Shown here one piece after another: positions 1 to 8,700 of a stretch of DNA of 42,815 bases. Under the pieces are notes generated by a model. The model had not been told where the DNA came from. It saw only the letters and a list, made by a program, of their open reading frames with translations, and made no database searches. Where the stretch lies: IMG/VR virus record IMGVR_UViG_3300010883_019285, positions 1 to 42,815 of that record. One strand, 5' to 3'. Each line of letters begins with the position of its first letter. The stretch's first letter is position 1. The position numbers and the translations under genes are program-made. Origin of the DNA: a virus.

Positions 1-732
1 AAAATTGATATTAACGATTTGCGTGAAGAAGTACGTGATGAAGGTATGAAAGGGATTTCAACTAGATTCATTATGAAAGCAATCGATCATGCACTAACAG
101 ATCATTCTAAAAAGTGTATCACTCCAATCGGGGTAATGAAGTCACTAACTAAAATGGTTAAAGAGCAAATAATCGATCAAGATTTCAGAGAGCATTGTCT
201 TGAAATCATTCAAAAAATAGTAAGAGAAGAATATCTTCGAATATTAGAAACCGAAATAGCTAAAGCATTTATTACTGCATACGAAGAGCAAGCACAATCG
301 TTGTTCGATACGTATCTAGATAACGCAGAGGCATATACGACGACTAAGAAAATGAGAGATGAGCTTACTGGCGAAGAAAGAGTAGCTGATGAAAAGTTAA
401 TGAAATCGATCGAAGAGGTTATCGGTATCACCGGTTCTTCAAGACAAGGATTTAGATCTGACGTTACAGCTTACATGTTCGCAAAATTGCGTCATGGTGA
501 AAAGGTAGATTACACTTCATATGAGCCTTTGAAAGAAGCTATTGAGGCTTACTTAATCAACTCTGTAAAAGACATGGCACGTATTGTGACAAAGAGTAGA
601 TCCCGAGATGACGATCAACGTAAAAAGCACGGCGAAATGATTCAAACATTAATAGAAGAATATGACTATAATGCTGATAGCGCTGAAGAAATATTGAGAT
701 ACGCATCAAACAATCTTTGGAGGGATTCTTGA
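1..732 (+). CDS. prkA: PrkA-type serine protein kinase, C-terminal part (5' end outside window)
   Basis: The reading frame is open from base 1, so the gene enters from upstream. About 243 codons remain of a family usually near 630-680 residues. What remains matches the PrkA C-terminal domain: an early GISTRF segment (AAA-type end of the kinase core), then AFITAYEEQAQSLFDTYLDN, the acidic turn with TGEERVADEKLMKSIEE, and a final lysine-rich helix pair ending in EEILRYASNNL. The order and spacing resemble the Bacillus PrkA/E. coli YeaG family as I know it. PrkA kinases are cytoplasmic stress or starvation kinases, usually encoded with SpoVR and DUF444 proteins, which would lie upstream if present. 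The Walker motifs cannot be checked here. The next gene starts on its stop codon. The family call is strong; the role in infection is unknown. Confidence 0.87.
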   Translation, partial: KIDINDLREEVRDEGMKGISTRFIMKAIDHALTDHSKKCITPIGVMKSLTKMVKEQIIDQDFREHCLEIIQKIVREEYLRILETEIAKAFITAYEEQAQSLFDTYLDNAEAYTTTKKMRDELTGEERVADEKLMKSIEEVIGITGSSRQGFRSDVTAYMFAKLRHGEKVDYTSYEPLKEAIEAYLINSVKDMARIVTKSRSRDDDQRKKHGEMIQTLIEEYDYNADSAEEILRYASNNLWRDS

Positions 733-917
733 AAATAACATTTGGAATGCCTGAATTATTATTAGTATATAGTTTATTAATACATCAGCTGTCATGGCCA
801 TTATGCATAATAACTTTGATTTTGGGAACATTATCAAGGTTATTATGTTTTGCCCAACAAAAGGGCGAAAAGCTTATTACGACAGATGTAGACATATCTA
901 AAAAAGATATTCATTGA
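729..917 (+). CDS. Small hydrophobic membrane protein, unknown
   Basis: The preferred start is TTG at 729: the ribosome binding site TGGAGGG lies at 718-724 and the start overlaps the stop of the upstream kinase gene (TTGA), which suggests translational coupling. An in-frame TTG at 717 sits on the ribosome site and is less likely. The 62-residue product is hydrophobic from about residue 8 to 42 (a run of Leu, Ile, Val and Trp), enough for one or two membrane segments. A short charged tail follows (KGEKLITTDVDISKKD). No family is recognised. Its position between a PrkA kinase and a GroEL-like protein suggests a shared transcript but not a function. Confidence 0.6.
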   Translation: MKITFGMPELLLVYSLLIHQLSWPLCIITLILGTLSRLLCFAQQKGEKLITTDVDISKKDIH

Positions 918-924
918 GGTGCAC

Positions 925-2130
925 GTGGATCGTGTTTTTGTTAAAAGCAATAAAAGTATATATCGTAATTTAATAAAAGAATGTTTAGACATTGAGCATC
1001 ATCAAGTGTTGCTCAATGAGGATTTGATTTCGTGGATTAACATATTCCATTATATCGTTAATAAAACTTATTCAGGCCCATCATTATGTCTTAAGAACAT
1101 ATTGGTTAATTATCTTTATAACGCAAAAAAGGCCGTACCTGGATCTGAATTGTGGCTTTTAAAATTTCTTGTTAGCAATTATAAGTTAAAGAGAACATTG
1201 AGGCTTTCAACAGCAGAAGCATCTAGGATAACCCAGGGTCTATTAAAGAACGAAAGATCTAGAAGTATATTTAAAAACATACCTGATGTCTTAGGGTCGA
1301 CTGGGAAGGTAATAGTTTCAAAAGAACAAACCAGAGAAGATATACTAAAAATAGCTTCTGGGTGTTCAATTGCAATGAATCTAGATCCTAGGTTTTCAAG
1401 TCAAATCCAAACATCAGATATAAAGCTAGATAATTCATTAGTATTAATTATCGAAGGAGCTCCTGCCTCTGTGTCGGAGTTAAATAAATTATTGACTTAT
1501 TGTTATGATAATAAGTCAAAACTGATATTATTAGCCAGATCGTATCCTTCTGAGGTTATATCTACTTTAGCAACTAATTGGCAAAAAAACAGATTAAGCG
1601 TCATCCCGTTTGTATACGGAGATGAATTAAGCAATATCAATTCACACGCAGATTTAGCAGCAATAAGCGGAGCTACACCAATCACGCCTATGATGGGTGA
1701 TACTATGCAGACGAATTTTTTAGAAAAGTTTGGTAAGCTTTTAAATGTTTCTGTTCAAGAAAACGTCGTTATAGCTGATCCAACAACATCCCCAAAAAGA
1801 TTAGTTCGAAGTTTGATGGATAAAATAAAAAATACGCCTGAAATGGAAAGAGAATCGGCTCAAATGTTGCATGAAAGAATTGCAGGATTAGCTAATGATT
1901 CTCTAAAGGTTTGTTTAAAAGCATCTGCTGGAACAAATATTATCAAAGATGAGTTAGATGTCGCAATACCATACTACAACCATCTTTGTTACAACGCATG
2001 CGAAATAGAAATAGAAGGCAAAACAGAAATATTACCATGGCAAGTTTTTTTAAAAGCTGATGAGTTAAGTTCTAAATTCGTTGAGCAGATTAACTCAATT
2101 GGTGGATTTTTAGTAACTAATAATAAATAA
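925..2130 (+). CDS. GroEL-like protein with apical and intermediate domains but no ATPase domain
   Basis: The start is placed at GTG 925, five bases after GAGG (916-919). GTG 919 overlaps that site and is the alternative. Residues about 146-363 line up colinearly with the GroEL apical domain and following intermediate segment. NLDPRFSSQIQTSD stands where GroEL has GYLSPYFIN. LVLIIEGAPASVSELNKLL fits the strand and helix before KPLLIIAED. LILLARSYPSEVISTLATN fits the substrate-groove helix. ADLAAISGATPI fits DIATLTGGTVI. ERIAGLANDSLKVCLKASAG fits ERVAKLAGGVAVIKVGAA. The N-terminal ~145 residues do not look like the equatorial domain, and the GDGTTT-type ATP motif is absent. It could be a modified chaperonin subunit, an adaptor of host GroEL, or a virion assembly factor. 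The homology is inferred by eye, without a search. Confidence 0.6.
   Translation: MDRVFVKSNKSIYRNLIKECLDIEHHQVLLNEDLISWINIFHYIVNKTYSGPSLCLKNILVNYLYNAKKAVPGSELWLLKFLVSNYKLKRTLRLSTAEASRITQGLLKNERSRSIFKNIPDVLGSTGKVIVSKEQTREDILKIASGCSIAMNLDPRFSSQIQTSDIKLDNSLVLIIEGAPASVSELNKLLTYCYDNKSKLILLARSYPSEVISTLATNWQKNRLSVIPFVYGDELSNINSHADLAAISGATPITPMMGDTMQTNFLEKFGKLLNVSVQENVVIADPTTSPKRLVRSLMDKIKNTPEMERESAQMLHERIAGLANDSLKVCLKASAGTNIIKDELDVAIPYYNHLCYNACEIEIEGKTEILPWQVFLKADELSSKFVEQINSIGGFLVTNNK
2122..2129 (+). promoter_or_regulatory. Candidate T4-like late promoter element AATAAATA
   Basis: The octamer AATAAATA fits the NATAAATA form of T4-like late promoters recognised by gp55-type sigma factors. It overlaps the end of the upstream gene and ends 49 bases before the ATG at 2178, the same distance as a second candidate at 34153-34160. 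In an AT-rich genome such octamers occur by chance, so spacing and context carry the call. Confidence 0.35.
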
Positions 2131-2144
2131 TTTTACAACTATAG

Positions 2145-2156
2145 TGTCTTAAGACA
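2145..2156. promoter_or_regulatory. Perfect 12-bp palindrome TGTCTTAAGACA
   Basis: A perfect dyad without a spacer lies in the 47-base gap between two genes, downstream of the candidate late promoter and about 22 bases before the next ATG. This suits a dimeric repressor operator or a site acting on the transcript leader. No second copy was noticed elsewhere in the window. Confidence 0.3.
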
Positions 2157-2177
2157 TAATTATATGAGAGGTAACCA

Positions 2178-2396
2178 ATGACAGAACAAAAACTAATACT
2201 ATCAACTTACAGAGACATAGTCGAAATGATTAAATCAAATCTAGTAAGAGACTTAATCGAAGCTAATTCTACCGGTACAATTAATGTATCTAGGCCTGAT
2301 CTCGAGAAAATAACAAATTTAACAGGAACGTTTATCGATCTCTATGCGGCAAACGGTTATGAGCTACTAATGAATCAAACAGCTACTAAAAAATAA
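2178..2396 (+). CDS. Hypothetical protein, 72 residues
   Basis: ATG is preceded by GAGAGG (2165-2170) at normal spacing, and the frame is intact to TAA. The product is mainly helical and soluble (STYRDIVEMIKSNLVRDLIE, then DLEKITNLTGTFIDLYAANG), with no cysteines and no membrane segment. I do not recognise the family. It opens a short run of small genes to 3312 and may have its own late promoter at 2122-2129. Confidence 0.6.
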   Translation: MTEQKLILSTYRDIVEMIKSNLVRDLIEANSTGTINVSRPDLEKITNLTGTFIDLYAANGYELLMNQTATKK

Positions 2397-2415
2397 ATAT
2401 TAGATCGATATACTC

Positions 2416-2874
2416 ATGGATTGTATTAAACATTTGGTTGAATGCCATTGCAAACTGCCACAATATAAGGCCAGTTACAAGGCGCCATATCATCAATTTG
2501 TAGTATTTTCAGTAATCGACGATTCTGAAACTGTTGTACCAAAGCACGCAGAATGTAATAATTGCGGAGTGGTTCACAACATTTTCGATATCGCAAAATC
2601 TGAAATATTGTCAGGTCAAGAGATAGGCGCTGTGATGGCTAAAGATGACGTTGCATTAATGCTTCCAGAGTCTTTAAAAAACATATTAAATAGTTATAGT
2701 TGTGGCGTAGCGGACTGGGAGCATGTTTTATTTGTTTTACAAAACAGTAAATTTCCGGAAGATATAATTATCGATCGTAAAACTGAAAACGACGTTGTGT
2801 CTGGAAAGATCTTGTCTATATCCGGACACGGAAAGTATAAAATACAACCTTTTTCAAGGAAAATAGCAGTATGA
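2416..2874 (+). CDS. Conserved phage-type protein with CxC...CxxC metal-binding motif
   Basis: The 152-residue product has Cys10-x-Cys12 and Cys47-x2-Cys50 flanking a beta-rich segment (HQFVVFSVIDDSE), a layout that suggests a zinc knuckle. The C-terminal half is helical and then has a short strand-rich tail. Similar small zinc-ribbon proteins are, from memory, common in marine T4-like phages without known function; I cannot confirm this here. No clear Shine-Dalgarno precedes the ATG. The stop overlaps the next start by four bases (ATGA), so the two are probably co-translated. Confidence 0.6.
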   Translation: MDCIKHLVECHCKLPQYKASYKAPYHQFVVFSVIDDSETVVPKHAECNNCGVVHNIFDIAKSEILSGQEIGAVMAKDDVALMLPESLKNILNSYSCGVADWEHVLFVLQNSKFPEDIIIDRKTENDVVSGKILSISGHGKYKIQPFSRKIAV

Positions 2875-3113
2875 ATAATTCAAAATCCGGCTTAAAGGTA
2901 AAAGACGAAGAAGATATTTTAGATAAATCTAAGACACGCGAAATAGTTCAGGTTATTTTAACACACGGAATTAATCAGAATCAAATGTATCACATGATAT
3001 ATTTATTAGCATTAGAGTTAGAGAATCAAGATAACACAAAGAAAATAACAAAATTAATTAATCAGTTAACCACGACGGTCAAAACAAAATCACCCTTAAT
3101 TACAGGAGAATAA
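2871..3113 (+). CDS. Hypothetical protein, 80 residues
   Basis: It starts in an ATGA overlap with the upstream zinc-motif gene and ends one base before the next start, so it is well embedded in a compact operon. The product is charged at the N terminus (KVKDEEDILDKSK) and then helical (MYHMIYLLALELENQ), with a basic, Thr-rich end. No family is recognised. Only operon context and the intact frame support it. Confidence 0.6.
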   Translation: MNNSKSGLKVKDEEDILDKSKTREIVQVILTHGINQNQMYHMIYLLALELENQDNTKKITKLINQLTTTVKTKSPLITGE

Positions 3114-3114
3114 A

Positions 3115-3312
3115 ATGAGCACTAACCCAGTTATAGAAAAATGGCAAGAGCTAAAAGTACTAATCGAATCTGTTGATTTAGACGTACATAAGAACGCAAA
3201 CGGAAATGCATCTGCAGGAGTCAGAGCTAGAAAAGGGCTACGATTATTAAAATCTCAAGCCGCTGAACTAGTTAAGCTTACCGTAGCAATGGACAAAGCA
3301 AACAAAGCATAA
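3115..3312 (+). CDS. Small histone H1/Hc1-like DNA-binding protein
   Basis: ATG follows an excellent site (AGGAG at 3105-3109). The 65-residue product has the helical pattern of bacterial Hc1-like histone N-domains: an N-terminal helix (KWQELKVLIESVDLDV), a Gly/Asn/Ala turn, then the signature-like stretch AGVRARKGLRLLKSQAAELV and a Lys/Ala end. The closest memory is the RVRKGMQELK motif of Bacteroidetes and chlamydial H1-like proteins. Such proteins bind and compact DNA. It lacks the long Lys-Ala tail of Hc1, so it is a minimal form. It is the last gene before the terminator at 3363. The family call is moderate; the function is inferred from similarity only. Confidence 0.5.
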   Translation: MSTNPVIEKWQELKVLIESVDLDVHKNANGNASAGVRARKGLRLLKSQAAELVKLTVAMDKANKA

Positions 3313-3362
3313 ACAGAATATGCATGCCGTTAAATAAGAAGCAATAAGGTTCTTTCAAATAA

Positions 3363-3389
3363 AAAATGGGGATCTAAGATCCCCATTTT
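3363..3389. terminator. Bidirectional intrinsic terminator
   Basis: A perfect 12-bp stem, AAAATGGGGATC / GATCCCCATTTT, closes a TAA loop. The A-rich 5' and T-rich 3' flanks give a U tract in either direction. It lies between the + strand histone-like gene and the end of the minus-strand sigma-like gene, as expected for a shared terminator of convergent transcripts. Confidence 0.88.
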
Positions 3390-3414
3390 AAGTTAACAAA
3401 TATAATAATTGTGA

Positions 3415-3666
3415 TTACATAACTTTATATAATAACTCCCTAACTTTTTTAAGAGCTGACTTTTCAATTTGACATATGCGCATTCTAGTAAGACCATTTA
3501 AATCGCCGATTTCTTGTAAAGTTTTAGGTCCTCCTTGACTAGCTAGAATTATGCAATTGTTATGTTTTGAACATTCCATCCATTGCCGGCATTCTCGTTT
3601 TTCACAATTCTTATTTGCTTTTTCATGTTCTTTAAAACATGTTGTGTTTTTTAAAATTTTATCCAT
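3415..3666 (-). CDS. Small sigma-region-4 (HTH) transcription factor with N-terminal Cys cluster
   Basis: The only convincing minus-strand gene. GGAGG lies six to seven bases before the ATG on its strand. Residues about 48-80 match sigma-70 region 4: TLQEIGDLNGLTRMRICQIE has the -35-recognition helix-turn-helix and is followed by KSALKKVREL. The N-terminal part holds Cys21, Cys26, Cys32 and Cys38 with regular spacing, a probable zinc or iron-sulfur site. No region 2 is present, so it cannot be a full sigma factor. It may redirect host polymerase, act as an anti- or co-sigma, or bind DNA as a repressor. Divergent to phoH and convergent to the histone-like gene, it has its own transcription unit, which suits an early regulator. 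Confidence 0.75.
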   Translation of the reverse strand: MDKILKNTTCFKEHEKANKNCEKRECRQWMECSKHNNCIILASQGGPKTLQEIGDLNGLTRMRICQIEKSALKKVRELLYKVM

Positions 3667-3720
3667 TTTAAACCTCCAATATTAATTGTACCACTGCACT
3701 CTAACTTGTATGAGGATTTT

Positions 3721-5049
3721 ATGCAAAGAAAAATATTTGTAGTCGATACTAGCGTTATGCTTTACGACAAACTGGCAATTCATCAATTCACAGGGAATGA
3801 TATAGTGTTGCCACTATGCATTCTAGAAGAGTTAGATAAATTTAAAGGAAAGCAAGGTTTATTAGGAGAATCTGCTAGATATGTTAATCGATATCTAGAT
3901 TCGCTTCGAATTATTGAAAAGGATGAAGAAGGATGGACGGTAGACATAGATACGGATACTAGGTTTCGTTACGTAACTAAATCATTAAAGAGTTTAGTTC
4001 CGGAAGGCCTAGACGCAAACTACAACGATAATCAAATTATCGCATGCGCAAAATATCTGCAGGAAAAGCATCCGGAAAGCATAGTTTTAGTAATTACAAA
4101 AGATATTAATCTTAGAGTGAAATGCGACGCAGTTGGCGTTAACGCAGAAGATTACTATAAGGATCATATAGAAGATGTCGACAATCTTAAAGGGTACAAG
4201 GTTTATGCAGCAACAAGAGATGAAGTCAATTCTTTCTATTCTAAAGGCTCTTTAAATATAGATATCGACATTGAGCCAAACGGGTTTATTATTGGAAAAT
4301 GTGAATCACAATCATTTCTAGGGATAAACAAGCCAGACGGAATTAAAAAGCTAACTCATGAAATGGACGGGTTTATTAGCGTAACACCTAGAAATTCAGA
4401 ACAAAGTTTTGCTGTTGAGGCATTATTAGACCCAAATATTCCACTAGTTACTTTAACTGGGCTAGCTGGATCTGGAAAAACGTTTTTAGCTTTGATGGCT
4501 GGGCTTTATGGATTAAAAAATAAGTCTTTCACTTCAACAATAGGGTCTGCATTTCCGGAAGAGTTCAAATCTGGATACGAAAGATTAGTTATAACTAGAA
4601 CTCTTCAGCCTGTAGGAAGAGATTTAGGGTATTTGCCAGGCAGCATGGAAGATAAGATGCAACCATGGCTAATGCCTATCTTAGATAACGTACGCCATGC
4701 TTTTAAGGATATATCATACTTTCATACTATGGTAGAAAACGGTGAAATAGAGGTCGCGCCTATACCATATATTCGCGGTCGTACATTCAACAATTCATTT
4801 GTTATCGTTGATGAGGCACAAAACGCAACTATCCATGAGCTTAAAACTATCATAACAAGAATAGGACAAGGAGCCAAAATTGTGTTGTTAGGAGACATCG
4901 ATCAAATAGATACACCATATATTGATAGACAGTCTTCCGGATTGAGCATAGTTATAGACAGGTTTCGAAATTCAAATTTAGCTGCGCATATTAACCTAAG
5001 TAAAGGCCAGAGATCTGATCTTGCCTCTGCTGCAGGGTTAATATTATAG
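3721..5049 (+). CDS. phoH: PhoH family PIN-domain/ATPase protein (PhoH2-like)
   Basis: The start is ATG 3721, with GAGG at 3712-3715. An in-frame TTG at 3706 lies before that site and is rejected. An N-terminal PIN nuclease domain begins IFVVDTSVML (Asp9) and continues through acidic residues such as LEELDKFKG. The PhoH ATPase domain holds Walker A GLAGSGKT (247-254) and Walker B FVIVDEAQN (Asp364, Glu365), followed by GDIDQID. The two-domain form equals PhoH2, whose bacterial members act as ATP-dependent RNA helicase/ribonucleases. PhoH genes are common in marine phages. The N-terminal Asp suggests an active nuclease site. Expression is probably divergent from the minus-strand sigma-like gene across 3667-3720. 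Confidence 0.93.
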   Translation: MQRKIFVVDTSVMLYDKLAIHQFTGNDIVLPLCILEELDKFKGKQGLLGESARYVNRYLDSLRIIEKDEEGWTVDIDTDTRFRYVTKSLKSLVPEGLDANYNDNQIIACAKYLQEKHPESIVLVITKDINLRVKCDAVGVNAEDYYKDHIEDVDNLKGYKVYAATRDEVNSFYSKGSLNIDIDIEPNGFIIGKCESQSFLGINKPDGIKKLTHEMDGFISVTPRNSEQSFAVEALLDPNIPLVTLTGLAGSGKTFLALMAGLYGLKNKSFTSTIGSAFPEEFKSGYERLVITRTLQPVGRDLGYLPGSMEDKMQPWLMPILDNVRHAFKDISYFHTMVENGEIEVAPIPYIRGRTFNNSFVIVDEAQNATIHELKTIITRIGQGAKIVLLGDIDQIDTPYIDRQSSGLSIVIDRFRNSNLAAHINLSKGQRSDLASAAGLIL

Positions 5050-5058
5050 GAGATTAAC

Positions 5059-5397
5059 ATGGGTGCAACAACATTTAAAAAAATAGATCGTCAAAGATAC
5101 AAAAAATTGTACCCGGCTTTAAGAAAAACACCAAGAATGGCCGTAATATCTGATAAATCAATATTGTTAGAGTCGCATTCTTTAATATTTACAGAAGCAT
5201 CAGGAATTACGACTGCAACATACGTATTCGAATGTGTGTATGAATCGATTCCAACTATAACACACGGCGTAAGTTCAACATCCGGTGATATGGTAATAGC
5301 TAGAATAATAGAGCTTACGACACAAAGAGCTGTTTTTGAAGTTACTGCAGCATTTGACGGCACAATTGATATTCAAATACTTCAGGTGTTAGGCTAA
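5059..5397 (+). CDS. Probable small virion protein, 112 residues
   Basis: AGGAG at 5049-5053 precedes the ATG, and TAATG overlaps the next gene by one base. The product has a basic N terminus (FKKIDRQRYKKLYPALRKTP) followed by alternating beta-type sequence, with no cysteine pair and no membrane segment. The beta-rich fold and position just before the giant tail fibre suggest a tail or head accessory protein. I do not recognise a family, so the structural role is inferred from context. Confidence 0.55.
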   Translation: MGATTFKKIDRQRYKKLYPALRKTPRMAVISDKSILLESHSLIFTEASGITTATYVFECVYESIPTITHGVSSTSGDMVIARIIELTTQRAVFEVTAAFDGTIDIQILQVLG

Positions 5398-5702
5398 TGG
5401 GCGCAGCTTCTACCGGGCAATTAGAAGAAGGGTTTGCTAACTTCGATGCCGGCCAATCTTTTCAAGATGTCATATTACAATTAGTAAGACGGCCAGCTAA
5501 TATTAACGCAACAATTGTAGAATTGCCAGATACATACAATACTGGATCTGATTATAACAGCCCCGCAAACAGAAATATAGATATTCCGTCAAGAGCACAT
5601 GGCACCATTCAAGTTGCAGCATATTGGTTATCAGATACAAAATTTCGAATAACAACCTCTGCGCCGTTTTACGGCCATGTCAGGTGGTTAGTTACGTCCT
5701 AG
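5397..5702 (+). CDS. Probable small virion protein, 101 residues
   Basis: It begins on the last base of the upstream stop codon. The sequence is short, Gly/Ala/Asn-rich and beta-like (IQVAAYWLSDTKFRITTSAP ends near FYGHVRW). It resembles small fibre- or neck-associated phage proteins in composition only. The AGGAG at its 3' end serves the tail fibre gene. It is probably co-expressed with 5059-5397 and the fibre. Confidence 0.5.
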   Translation: MGAASTGQLEEGFANFDAGQSFQDVILQLVRRPANINATIVELPDTYNTGSDYNSPANRNIDIPSRAHGTIQVAAYWLSDTKFRITTSAPFYGHVRWLVTS

Positions 5703-5711
5703 GAGAAAATA

Positions 5712-8700
5712 ATGTCAAAAGATTTTAGAATAAAACAGTTAAGAACCTCTCAAATAATCGTGTCAGGGTCAGCAGTGGGTACGTCTCCTAGCGCAATGAT
5801 GTATTCAGCATCAGCTGCGACTGACGTTGATGGAAATTATAATGCTGATTTATTAAGAAATGTAGGTACAGACGTCTGGTATTTCGTTTCGGGTTCGAAA
5901 CATTCTGTTTCTGGATCAGCTAGAAACGAAGTAGTATTATTTGGCGGTGACGTGGTCATTTCCGGAACACTTTTTGCTGAAAAACAAGTAATAGAGGTTG
6001 ATTTAAGTCAGACATCAGACTTGTTTTTGTCCGGAGCAATTGTTTTAGGTGATCAAAGTGCTGGAGCAAATACCGGTCGGGCTGGATTAGCTGACATGAT
6101 TTTAAATAATAGCGGAAGTCTTTTTATGGCTACCGGATCATTATTTTTAGCCACAAGAGACTCGGGGACTTATACGGAAACTGTAATATCTTCAGTGACA
6201 GCAGGGAACGGTTTAGCGAGTCAGCTCTTAGCAGGGGTTGAATCTAGTTTAAATTTAGATATTAATAGTCTCTCAGGGTCATTAACCAATTCGAATATCG
6301 ATACCGCAGATTTGTTCGCAGTAGCAGATGTTTCAGAAACTACAAATGAGTCAAAGAAAATTACTTTAGCACATGTAGCAGCAAAGCTAGCTGGCGCCGG
6401 CCTGGCTTCAACAGCTGGGGTTGTTAATACAGATATTTCAACATTAACTGCGGCTGACATTGACGTAGCAGCAGATTTAATTACTTTTCATGATACTAGC
6501 GGAACGCCAGCAACTAAAAAAGCTTCAATAGGATCCTTGATATATGCGCTTACAGGGTCTGGTGTAGGAAGATCAGCTAGTAACAAATTAACATTAGATA
6601 TCAATGCTCTTGGAGCTGATGGTAACGCCGGCAATCTGTCTGATGCAATTGCTTTAGCTGATGCATCTGATTCGAATGTTACTAAAAAAATAACAATAAC
6701 ACAATTAAAATCATTAGTTGATACAGATACAACTTATACAGCCGGAGATGGTCTAGACTTGTCGGGAACTACTTTTAGTACTGATCTTAAAGCTAACGGT
6801 GGTTTGCTGATAGACAGTACGGAAATAGCAATTGATGATAGTAAAGTTGCAACACTTACAGGGTCAGACTTCTCCGGAGTGGTTATCGCTAGTAATTCTT
6901 TAACGGCGTCTTTTGGTTTGCATGTCGCAGAATACATCAGACACATCTTCGACGCAAACACCCACGCACGCTTTCAGCCAGATCTATTAGAATTAACTGC
7001 GGGTGGAATTAAAGCAATAAAGATGTTAGAAGATGTTGCAAATTCAGTAGTAGAAATCAACCCAGATTCAAATACAAATCTAGATTTTGTAGTTAAAACA
7101 GTATCTGAGCCTAAAATGATAAACGTTAACGCTGGCCTAGACTATATTTCAATAGGGGACGATGCCGGTATAAAACCTGATATGCATCTTTATGTTTCTG
7201 GTTGGAATGGCGGTGCGGCAGAGGCTGTTCACACCGGAGTCACTGTGTTTGAAGGAGACGTCGTTTTTAGTGGAAGTTTATTAACCGGCGGTCATGGAAT
7301 AATTGATAAAACTTCGCTTGCACAAAACGGAACATTTGGCGCCGGCTCTGCAAATGTCCCGGTAGCTTCCGGAACTGATGCCGTTGCTATAGGGTTAAGA
7401 GCCAAAGCAACCGGAAATTATTCATTAGCAATCGGATCGAGTGAAACAAATAATACGGACGCAACAGCAGCTCATTCATTAGCAATTGGCGGTGACGATG
7501 CAACAGCATCTGGAGCATACGCTTCGGCAATCGGAGGATCAGGTAATACAGCAACCGGCCAATATTCTGTCGCAATGGGTAGAAACACCGCTGTTGCAGG
7601 GAATTATTCAGTTGCTATAGGCGATAGTTTGGTAACCTATGATAATTATACAACCATTTTAGGATCTAGTACTCCAGCAAACGCAAAAGTTCTACTATCT
7701 AGTTCTCTCGAGGTTAATCAAGCTGCAGCATTTAAATCTGATCTAGACGTTGCAGAAAAAATACGTCATGATGGAGATACGGATACATATTTGAAATTCG
7801 AAGCAGACCGTTTAAGTAATTACACTGGCGGTATTGAAATGTTAGATATGGCATATACTGCAGTAAATAACCGCTATGTTAAAATTATGAAACAAGGCGT
7901 CATCGCTAGCGGGGTCACTGAATTTGAAGGTAACGATATATCATTTTATGTTTCTGGTACAATCGGAAGTTTAAATAGTAGTACAATTAAAGGTACAGCT
8001 CTATTTGGTGGGGATGTTATGTTCTCCGGAAGCATCAATACCACTCAGAATATATCAACGTCTGGTAGCCTTGTATTCGACGCAAATACTTCTATAGTCC
8101 GAGACGGAAACGATCTTAAGTTTGATGATGGAAATAATACGGTAAAAACTCTAACCCAACTAGCTTCAACAGGAGATTCATCAGCATTCCATCTAGGAGT
8201 GCATGGAGGCTCCAATGATTCAAAAATGGCTTCATCGGCATCGTTTGCTCTTGCGGGTACTCAAGGAGCAGACCATTATACAGAAAATATCGGATCAGAC
8301 GTACTTTTGTATGTTTCTGGTGGGTTTCGCAGCGACACGGCTGCTTTTGGTAAAACAGCATCAGTATTCGCTGGAGGGGTAGTTTTCTCAGGTTCAGCAG
8401 ATTTCTTTGGCGCAACAACTAGTCTTATAGGTGTTAACGCTCTTTCACTGACAGGAAGCCAAAGTTTAAAAGTGCCGTTGATAATAGATGGTACTGGCGC
8501 AGTTATCAACATGGCGGCACAAAAGCTTTCTATCGGAGCAAGTCTATCAACTCCCGATGCGAATAGTGCAACGTTGACAATAAATAAAAACACAGCTACA
8601 CAAGCCGCAGCTGGAAACGTTAACAACGAATTTCAAATATTACTCAAAAATCTAGATGATGGAGACAATTCATTCTCAGGAATAGCGTTTGATTCCGGAA

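Noticed and set aside
925-2130. Complete GroEL chaperonin
   Set aside because: No equatorial ATPase motifs, only about 400 residues instead of ~540, and the N-terminal third is unrelated.
3313-3362. tRNA or small RNA gene after the histone-like gene
   Set aside because: No cloverleaf or conserved T-loop sequence; the short stretch only leads to the terminator.
3706-3720. TTG start for phoH, five codons upstream
   Set aside because: GAGG lies after it and is well spaced for ATG 3721; the PIN domain begins right after that ATG.
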